DNA of 64,000 nt from UBA1952 sp965200035. Lineage in GTDB: Bacteria > Bacteroidota > Bacteroidia > Chitinophagales > Chitinophagaceae. The notes beneath the pieces were generated by a model, which had not been told where the DNA came from, made no database searches, and worked only from the letters and a program-made list of their open reading frames with translations. Below are positions 58,045 through 64,000 of this stretch, piece after piece. The stretch covers positions 1,488,001 to 1,552,000 of the forward strand of contig OZ241334.1 of assembly GCA_965200035.1 (NCBI GenBank). Direction: 5' to 3'. Position 1 is the first letter of the stretch, and every line of letters starts with the position of its first letter. A program made the translations under genes and the position numbers.

Positions 58045-60924
58045 ATGAATTTGTTTTCCAGCCAGAACAGGGAATTCACGCAACGTCATATCGGTCCGGA
58101 TGCGGAAGAGACGGAGCAAATGCTACAGACCATCGGCGTAGCCAGTCTTGATGAATTGATTGACCGTACCGTACCTGCTGCCATACGTATGCAGCAGCAG
58201 CTGAATCTGCCGCCACAGCTCAATGAGGCCGCTTATCTGCGTGAGCTGAAAGACATTTCGCTGAAGAATAAAACGTTCCGTAATTACATTGGCCAGGGCT
58301 ATTATGATACGCATACGCCCAGCGTGATCCTGCGCAATATCTTCGAAAACCCGGGATGGTACACGCAGTACACGCCTTACCAGGCTGAGATATCCCAGGG
58401 TCGCCTTGAAAGCCTGCTCAACTATCAGACGATGGTGAGCGATCTTACCGGCCTGCCGATTGCCAATGCCTCTCTGCTGGATGAAGCCACTGCCGGCGCT
58501 GAAGCAATGGCTATGTTCTTCCATACACTAAACAAGAACAGCGACAACCTGAGCCGCCCGAAATTCTTCGTGGATAATGAGGTATTCCCGCAAACGAAGG
58601 ATGTAATCATCACCCGCGCTACGCCGCTGAACATAGAGCTGGTATTCGGCGACTTCGCCACTGCCCAACTGGACAATACTTATTTCGGCGCGCTGCTTCA
58701 GTACCCGAATGATAAGGGCAGCGTGGTCGATTACCGCTCTTTCATTGATGCAATGCACAGCAATGGCGGCTATGTGGCTATGGCTACTGACCTGCTGGCG
58801 CTTACTTTGCTCACTTCTCCCGGCGAGCTGGGCGCAGATGCTGCTTTCGGCAATTCACAGCGCTTTGGCGTGCCACTGGGCTATGGCGGTCCGCACGCGG
58901 CTTTTTTCTCCTGTAAAGATGAGTTCAAGCGCGCTATTCCCGGCCGTATCATCGGTATTTCGGTAGATGCTTTGGGCAATCGTGCCCTGCGCATGGCACT
59001 TCAGACCCGCGAGCAGCATATTAAACGTGAAAAGGCTACTTCCAATATCTGTACGGCGCAGGCACTGCTGGCCAATATGGCGGCGATGTACGCGGTGTTC
59101 CATGGTCCGCAGGGCTTGAAGGACATTGCGCTTCGCGTAGCTACGCTGGCTCATGCGCTGGGCGATGCGCTTACACAAAGTGGCCTTGAACTGTACAGCA
59201 ATGCATACTTCGATACAGTAGTTGTGAAGGTGCAGGATATTGCCGCGCTTTACAAGCGCGCGCAGGATTGGAAGATCAATCTCCGCTATTTCGACCATAA
59301 TATGGTGGGCATCTCGCTGGATGAAACCACTACCCAAAGCGACCTTGCTGACATCATCAACCTCTTTGGCTCTGAAAATGATGCAGTGGCTTTTGATGCA
59401 GAAGAAGAAGCAATTATGGCAGGCATTCCTGCAGGCCTGAAGCGCACGGCTCCTTACCTCACGCAAGAGGTATTCAACCGCCACCACAGCGAAACGCAGA
59501 TGATGCGCTACATCAAGATGCTGGAGAACAAAGACCTGTCGCTGAACACGAGCATGATCTCTCTGGGCTCTTGCACGATGAAGCTGAACGCTGCTACGGA
59601 GATGATGCCGCTAAGCTGGGCGCACTGGAGCAAGATTCATCCGTTTACGCCTATAGAGCAGGCTGGCGGCTATACGCAGATTGTAAAAGAGCTTTCCAAA
59701 TATCTGTGCGAGATCACTGCTTTCGATGCCTGCAGCCTGCAGCCCAACAGTGGCGCGCAAGGCGAGTATGCCGGTCTGCTGACAATCCGCAACTATCATG
59801 AGAGCAAGGGCGAGAGCCATCGTGATGTGATCCTGATCCCGATCTCTGCGCACGGCACCAATCCTGCTTCTGCAGTGATGGTAGGTTATAAGGTAGTGGT
59901 GGTGAAGGCGCTGGAAAATGGCTATATTGATGTAGAAGACCTGAAGGCGAAAGCTAATCAGTACGCGGATCGCCTGGCAGGTATCATGATCACTTACCCT
60001 TCTACTTATGGCATCTATGAAGAGTCTGTAAAGGACATTACCGCAATTATCCACGAGCACGGCGGACAGGTGTATATGGATGGCGCTAACATGAATGCGC
60101 AGGTAGGCCTTACAGCTCCCGGTTTGATTGGTGCGGATGTATGTCACCTGAATCTGCACAAGACATTTGCAATCCCGCACGGCGGCGGCGGTCCCGGCAT
60201 GGGCCCTATCTGCGTAAAATCGCACCTGGCGCCATTCCTGCCTGGTCATGTGGATGAAGGACGCAAGGAAACGGGTATGCACGCGGTGAGCGCTGCGCCT
60301 TATGGTTCTGCTTCTATCCTGCTGATCTCTTATGCTTATATCCGTATGCTGGGCGCTCATGGGGTGAAGGCAGCTACCGAATATGCTATCCTGAATGCCA
60401 ACTATATGAAGGCGCGTCTGGAAAAAGATTTCGAAATTCTGTACACCGGCAGCAAGGGCACTTGTGCTCACGAGTTTATCGTTGACCTGCGTCCGTTCAA
60501 GAAGAATGCGGAAGTAGAGGCAGAAGATATTGCCAAGCGCCTGATCGATTATGGATTCCATGCGCCTACGATGAGCTTCCCGGTACCGGGCACGATCATG
60601 ATTGAGCCTACGGAAAGTGAGGACAAGGCAGAGCTGGACCGCTTCTGCGATGCCATGCTGGCTATCCGCGAAGAGATCCGTGCTATTGAAAATGGCGGCG
60701 ATCGTGCAGACAATCCACTGAAGCATGCACCACATACCCAGTTTGAAGTAACCGGTGATGACTGGAAGCATGGCTACAGTCGTCAGCAGGCCGCATTCCC
60801 GCTGCCTTATGTGATGCACAATAAGTTCTGGCCAAGCGTGAAGCGGGTGAATAATACGGTGGGTGACCGTAACCTGATCTGTACCTGCGAGCCTACTGAG
60901 GCTTATATGGAAGAGACTGTTTAG
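58045..60924 (+). CDS. gcvP: Glycine dehydrogenase (decarboxylating), glycine cleavage P protein
   Basis: 959 residues, full length for the single-chain form (E. coli 957). It decarboxylates glycine with PLP and passes the aminomethyl group to GcvH. RHIGPDAEETEQML at the N-terminus; the PLP Lys706 lies in CHLNLHKTFAIPHGGGGPGM; GSCTMKLNAATEMMPLSW and SAHGTNPASAVM are family signatures. GcvT and GcvH are not within the window. Strong terminator downstream. Confidence 0.96.
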   Translation: MNLFSSQNREFTQRHIGPDAEETEQMLQTIGVASLDELIDRTVPAAIRMQQQLNLPPQLNEAAYLRELKDISLKNKTFRNYIGQGYYDTHTPSVILRNIFENPGWYTQYTPYQAEISQGRLESLLNYQTMVSDLTGLPIANASLLDEATAGAEAMAMFFHTLNKNSDNLSRPKFFVDNEVFPQTKDVIITRATPLNIELVFGDFATAQLDNTYFGALLQYPNDKGSVVDYRSFIDAMHSNGGYVAMATDLLALTLLTSPGELGADAAFGNSQRFGVPLGYGGPHAAFFSCKDEFKRAIPGRIIGISVDALGNRALRMALQTREQHIKREKATSNICTAQALLANMAAMYAVFHGPQGLKDIALRVATLAHALGDALTQSGLELYSNAYFDTVVVKVQDIAALYKRAQDWKINLRYFDHNMVGISLDETTTQSDLADIINLFGSENDAVAFDAEEEAIMAGIPAGLKRTAPYLTQEVFNRHHSETQMMRYIKMLENKDLSLNTSMISLGSCTMKLNAATEMMPLSWAHWSKIHPFTPIEQAGGYTQIVKELSKYLCEITAFDACSLQPNSGAQGEYAGLLTIRNYHESKGESHRDVILIPISAHGTNPASAVMVGYKVVVVKALENGYIDVEDLKAKANQYADRLAGIMITYPSTYGIYEESVKDITAIIHEHGGQVYMDGANMNAQVGLTAPGLIGADVCHLNLHKTFAIPHGGGGPGMGPICVKSHLAPFLPGHVDEGRKETGMHAVSAAPYGSASILLISYAYIRMLGAHGVKAATEYAILNANYMKARLEKDFEILYTGSKGTCAHEFIVDLRPFKKNAEVEAEDIAKRLIDYGFHAPTMSFPVPGTIMIEPTESEDKAELDRFCDAMLAIREEIRAIENGGDRADNPLKHAPHTQFEVTGDDWKHGYSRQQAAFPLPYVMHNKFWPSVKRVNNTVGDRNLICTCEPTEAYMEETV

Positions 60925-60944
60925 TGGATAATTTATTGAGTATT

Positions 60945-60977
60945 GAAGCCGGTTCTTTGTTGGACCGGCTTTTTTTC
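60945..60977 (+). terminator. Terminator of gcvP
   Basis: Stem AAGCCGGT/ACCGGCTT followed by TTTTTT, 20 bp past the stop. Confidence 0.85.
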
Positions 60978-60978
60978 T

Positions 60979-61062
60979 CCTGTGACGGTTCAGGTCGCTA
61001 TCGCGCCCCGACCCTGTGTGGGTAGGGTCGGGGCGAGCGCAGCCGACCTGAACCGCTACAGG
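60979..61062. repeat. REP hairpin downstream of the RAYT gene
   Basis: Two ~38-bp inverted arms: CCTGTGACGGTTCAGGTCGC (60979...) and its partner ending CGACCTGAACCGCTACAGG (...61062), centred on CCGACCCTGTGTGGGTAGGGTCGG. A single arm of the same family stands on the other side of the transposase (61675-61717) and another at 50121-50163. Confidence 0.88.
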
Positions 61063-61658
61063 CTATGCCACAAAAAAGCACAGCTATCCTCATAAAAAGT
61101 AGCTGCCGAGTAGCCAGTCAATTCCAATAAAAGCTCCTTCTTGCACAAGGTGCCAGCCCGAAATCCACAGTAATCCCGGAAAGAAGAATACAGCCAGTCT
61201 TCGGGCATGGATACGAGCTGCGCTCTGTATGGATTTTGATGCAGGTAATGCATCAGGTTGGTCACATACTGCATGCTGGTACCGGTAAATGCATCCTGCT
61301 GCATGGCTTCCGTAACAGAGATCGCTTTTGTCTTTTGCTGAAACATAGAACCTGTAATGCCATTTCTTCGGTTCATTTGCTGTGTATAGGTACTTAGGCA
61401 GAGGCCAAGACGGTAAGGAAACACTTGCATGGACTTACCGCCAAAAGCGGAATGGCCGGCACATCCGGCATCGCTGGCACGGATCATCAGGTGGAAATGG
61501 TTGGGCATGAGGCACCATGCAAGCAGATCGCAATAGGGTGTTATCTGACTGCGTATGAGTTTTAAGAAAGCCAGATAGTCGTTGTCATCAAAAAAAAGTG
61601 TCTGCTGCCTGTTTCCACGGTTATAGATATGATATATTTATTTTTCTGTAAGGTGCAT
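61056..61658 (-). pseudogene. REP-associated (IS200-like) tyrosine transposase with early stop
   Basis: Y1 transposase of the RAYT group. The HUH motif is in CLMPNHFHLMIRA, the catalytic helix region in YLHQNPYRAQLVSMPEDWLY followed by SSFRDY, and FQQKTKAISV, NRGNRQQTLFF are family features. ATG at 61658 gives MHLTEK and then TAA (61638-61640); the same frame goes on without a break as IYHIYNRGNRQQTLFFDD and so on to 61056. In relatives IYHIYNRGN directly follows the first few residues, so one codon became a stop. The longest ATG-started version would begin only at MPNHFHL (61508). No inverted-repeat ends; flanked by REPs instead. Confidence 0.85.
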
Positions 61659-61674
61659 GCTGACAAATATATGC

Positions 61675-61717
61675 CCTATTGCGGTTTAGGTCGCTGGCGC
61701 GCCCCGACCCTGTCTGG
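61675..61717 (+). repeat. REP arm upstream of the RAYT gene
   Basis: CCTATTGCGGTTTAGGTCGC ... GCGCCCCGACCCTGTCTGG. It matches the left arm of the hairpin at 60979 in the same orientation with a few changes. It lies 17 bp upstream of the transposase ATG. Confidence 0.8.
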
Positions 61718-61743
61718 CCTTCTTTTTGTATGTTCCTACCTGC

Positions 61744-62955
61744 ATGGCTATCCCTTCCAACATCATCATTATTATACTCAGCGGCATTGTGATCCTGAGC
61801 TATGTCTTTAACATCATTTCCCGCAAGACCAATATCCCTTCTGTGCTCCTGCTGATCGCTACGGGAGTGGGTGCGCAATACCTTGGTGCCTATTATGGCT
61901 ACCAGCAACAGGAAGTAAGCAAGCTGGTGAAGATACTGGGCGCCGTTGGTCTGCTTATGATTGTGCTGGAAGCTGCGCTGGACCTGAAGATCGGCCGGGA
62001 CAAGATGAAGCTCATCAGCAGCTCGTTTGGCACAGCGCTGTTCGTATTCCTGATCTCTGCGGTGTCTATTGCACTCCTGTTTATGCAATGGCTGCATCAG
62101 CCCTTCGGCGTATCGTTTTTGTATGCCGTGCCTATGAGCATTATATCGTCGGCCATCGTTATTCCCAGTACCTCGCACCTGCCGGAGCGCAAGAAAGAAT
62201 TTGTGGTTTATGAATCTTCTTTCTCAGACATCATTGGTATTCTGGCATTCAACTATATGCTTATGCGCAATCTGCTCAGCATTAAATCGGCCGCCATTTT
62301 CACCGGCAATATTCTGCTGGCCATAGCCATCTCCGCCGGCGCAACGGTAGTGCTCATTTTCATCCTTACCCGTATACAGATCGGCCTGAAATTCTTTCTT
62401 CTGTTTGCCGTGCTTTCACTTATCTACGCTTCGGGTGAGCTGATTCATCTCCCTTCACTCCTGGTAGTGCTGGTATTCGGATTGGTACTGAACAATGCAC
62501 GAACCATTTTCCAGGGCAGATTTTCCGGTATTCTCCCACCGTCCGACATCAAGCCAGTGGTAGATCTGCTGCACACTATTACTGCCGAAACCTCCTTTCT
62601 CCTGAGAACTTTTTTCTTCATCATCTTCGGTTATTCCATACAACTTCAAGTGCTGTTGCAGCCGCCCGTATGGGAGCTGGGCAGCCTGATTGTGCTGGTC
62701 TTGCTGGTAGCGCGATTCCTCTATCTGAAATTCATTCTCAAGTCCGATCTCTTCCCGGAATTGCTGCTCATGCCGCGCGGCCTTATTACCATCCTGCTAT
62801 TCTATAGCATCCCATCTTACCGCATGATGCAGGATTTCAATGAAGGCATCCTGTTTTTTGTAGTGGTCGTCACCAGCCTGCTGATGATGGTTGGCCTGCT
62901 ATTGACCCCCAAGGAAGAGCGCAGTGAAATCGAAGAAGCGTCTCATTTTGGCTAA
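61744..62955 (+). CDS. Cation/proton antiporter (CPA family)
   Basis: 403 residues from the ATG at 61744 (MAIPSNIIIIILSGIVILSY); six codons upstream in frame are unlikely. About 12 membrane helices: NIPSVLLLIATGVGAQYLGA, LIVLE-type segment LLMIVLEAALDLKIG, SIISSAIVIPSTSHLPE, YESSFSDIIGILAFNY (the acidic S-D ion-binding site), and MPRGLITILLFYS. Resembles Na+(K+)/H+ exchangers without the C-terminal TrkA domains. Ion specificity unknown. Confidence 0.85.
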   Translation: MAIPSNIIIIILSGIVILSYVFNIISRKTNIPSVLLLIATGVGAQYLGAYYGYQQQEVSKLVKILGAVGLLMIVLEAALDLKIGRDKMKLISSSFGTALFVFLISAVSIALLFMQWLHQPFGVSFLYAVPMSIISSAIVIPSTSHLPERKKEFVVYESSFSDIIGILAFNYMLMRNLLSIKSAAIFTGNILLAIAISAGATVVLIFILTRIQIGLKFFLLFAVLSLIYASGELIHLPSLLVVLVFGLVLNNARTIFQGRFSGILPPSDIKPVVDLLHTITAETSFLLRTFFFIIFGYSIQLQVLLQPPVWELGSLIVLVLLVARFLYLKFILKSDLFPELLLMPRGLITILLFYSIPSYRMMQDFNEGILFFVVVVTSLLMMVGLLLTPKEERSEIEEASHFG

Positions 62956-63160
62956 ATCGTAGCTTTTTTATGGTCCGGGCATTTTTTGCTGCTATAGAGC
63001 ATTGGTGGCGTTGGCACCGTTCATCAGGTTGCATCCATGAACCTTTCCGGATACATTCCAACTAATAGCCGCATCGGGAAATCCTGCAACTCCAGCCTGT
63101 TCCGTTATAACAATATCGACCAGCTTTGAATAAGCCCTGAAATTCCTGAAAATCAAAGCG

Positions 63161-63168
63161 TACTTTTG
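63161..63168 (+). promoter_or_regulatory. -7 promoter box (TACTTTTG) of kmo
   Basis: TACTTTTG fits TAnnTTTG, 26 bp before the kmo ATG. The interval 62956-63160 shows no gene. Confidence 0.45.
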
Positions 63169-63194
63169 AAGGGTACATCGTTTTCTAAGATCAA

Positions 63195-64000
63195 ATGCCT
63201 CGTTCCGTTACCATACTTGGCGCAGGGCTGGTAGGTTCCCTGCTCGCTATTCTGATGCGCCGCCGCGGTTATCCTGTCACCATTTATGAGCGCCGCCCGG
63301 ATATGCGCCGAGAAACCATTGCCGCAGGCCGATCCATCAATCTGGCCATGAGCGCACGTGGCTGGCGTGCGCTGGAGTTGGCAGGACTAAAAACAGAGAT
63401 GGAAGCATTGGCCATTCCGATGAATGGCCGCTATCTGCACCAGGCAGACGGCAGCACGGCATTCCAGGCTTATGGCAAAAACGGCGAAGCCATCTATTCT
63501 ATATCGCGCGGTGAACTCAATAAACGCCTGATGACTTTGGCGGAAGAGCAGGGTTCGCAGATTCATTTCAATCATCGCTGCAATCATGTAGATGTATTTA
63601 ATAATACACTCCATTTTGAGCAGGGCGCAGATAATCTTAAAGTTGAGATCGAAGCCGACCTGCTGTTTGGTGCAGATGGCGCACATTCTGCCCTGCGTAA
63701 AAGCTATACGTACCTGGACCGGGTAAATGCTACGCAAAACTATATTGAGCATGGCTATAAAGAATTGACCATTCCACCAGCGGAAGACGGCAATTGGCGC
63801 ATGGAGAAAAATGCATTGCACATCTGGCCGCGTAAAAATTTTATGCTGATTGCGCTGCCCAATACGGACGGCTCTTTCACCTGCACTTTGTTCTTCCCGT
63901 TCGAGGGCAATCCTTCTTTTGCTGCGCTGAAAACAAGAGCAGAGGTACAGGCGTTCTTTGAAAAAGAGTTTCCGGATGCGGTGCCCATAATGCCTACCCT
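63195..64000 (+). CDS. kmo: Kynurenine 3-monooxygenase (5' part, runs off the window)
   Basis: 268 codons are present. FAD-dependent hydroxylase that makes 3-hydroxykynurenine. N-terminal Rossmann motif VTILGAGLVGSLLAILMRRR (GAGLVGS), YERRPDMRRETIAAGRSINL followed by AMSARGWRAL, and ISRGELNKRLM; FGADGAHSALRKSY is the GD motif; HIWPRKNFMLIALPN is specific to KMO. It would act upstream of the ring-cleavage route that supplies the substrate of the ALDH at 38961. Own -7 promoter box. Confidence 0.93.
   Translation, partial: MPRSVTILGAGLVGSLLAILMRRRGYPVTIYERRPDMRRETIAAGRSINLAMSARGWRALELAGLKTEMEALAIPMNGRYLHQADGSTAFQAYGKNGEAIYSISRGELNKRLMTLAEEQGSQIHFNHRCNHVDVFNNTLHFEQGADNLKVEIEADLLFGADGAHSALRKSYTYLDRVNATQNYIEHGYKELTIPPAEDGNWRMEKNALHIWPRKNFMLIALPNTDGSFTCTLFFPFEGNPSFAALKTRAEVQAFFEKEFPDAVPIMPT

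Noticed and set aside
1..64000. tRNA, rRNA, tmRNA or riboswitch genes
   Set aside because: No cloverleaf with a GTTCRAnTC arm, no rRNA segment and no recognisable riboswitch was found when reading the intergenic regions. Structured RNAs without strong sequence signatures could still be missed.

Overview
The window looks like a chromosomal segment from a member of the Bacteroidota, probably the Chitinophagaceae. The evidence is five secreted proteins with C-terminal 'Por' (type IX secretion) sorting domains, many lipoproteins with LxxC lipoboxes, -7 promoter boxes of the form TAnnTTTG instead of TATAAT, an almost complete lack of Shine-Dalgarno sequences, and families typical of the phylum (DUF4249, GEVED, GxxExxY, DUF2085). 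Coding regions are roughly half G+C, apart from some clearly AT-richer accessory genes.

Layout. 1-8.4 kb: secreted T9SS cargo (PKD protein, GEVED protein, subtilase) and small hypotheticals. 8.4-11.0 kb: a mobile unit made of an IS transposase, a duplicated right end and a passenger GNAT acetyltransferase, bounded by a TAATTA target duplication. 11-20.4 kb: accessory region with an XRE regulator, three lipoproteins, a DUF2085 membrane protein plus a 38-aa Cys-rich gene, an IS5/IS427-type element, an XRE + PD-(D/E)XK/DUF2075 helicase gene pair of low G+C, a RebB-like gene, a dispersed 100-bp repeat and a gene-poor degraded stretch. 20.4-30.2 kb: poxB, a DUF559 endonuclease next to a long palindrome, a PI-PLC-like protein, a TPR protein, peroxiredoxin, rhodanese, YceI, TMEM175-like channel and PnuC. 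30.2-34.9 kb: a minus-strand housekeeping run acpP-fabF-rnc-dtd-tadA-Rieske-LD-carboxypeptidase. 35-46.6 kb: fused E1 alpha/beta dehydrogenase, two RidA-type proteins, a muconic-semialdehyde-type ALDH, DUF4249 lipoprotein, tsaB, ArsR-like regulator, GT39 glycosyltransferase and an omega-amidase-like enzyme. 46.6-49 kb: a Cys/His-rich envelope cluster that looks metal-related. 49-64 kb: MoxR ATPase with a periplasmic TPR-like partner, MHS transporter, a repeat-rich intergenic zone, a SymE-like gene, a trypsin-like T9SS protease, gcvP, a REP-associated transposase flanked by its REPs, a cation/proton antiporter and the 5' part of kmo.

How it fits together. The core genes cover fatty acid synthesis, RNA processing and tRNA quality (rnc, dtd, tadA, tsaB), 2-oxoacid and glycine catabolism, and parts of kynurenine degradation (kmo, a muconate-semialdehyde dehydrogenase and a RidA-type deaminase). 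Between them is an unusually rich set of small mobile or repeat units: an IS with one left and two right ends, a RAYT with its REPs, orphan nuclease-like genes (DUF559, GxxExxY) sitting on inverted repeats, a MITE-like 93-bp element, a degenerate 21-bp tandem array with perfect periodicity, and a 100-bp repeat whose two copies differ by exactly one 11-bp unit. All identifications come from reading the sequence; no database search was run.
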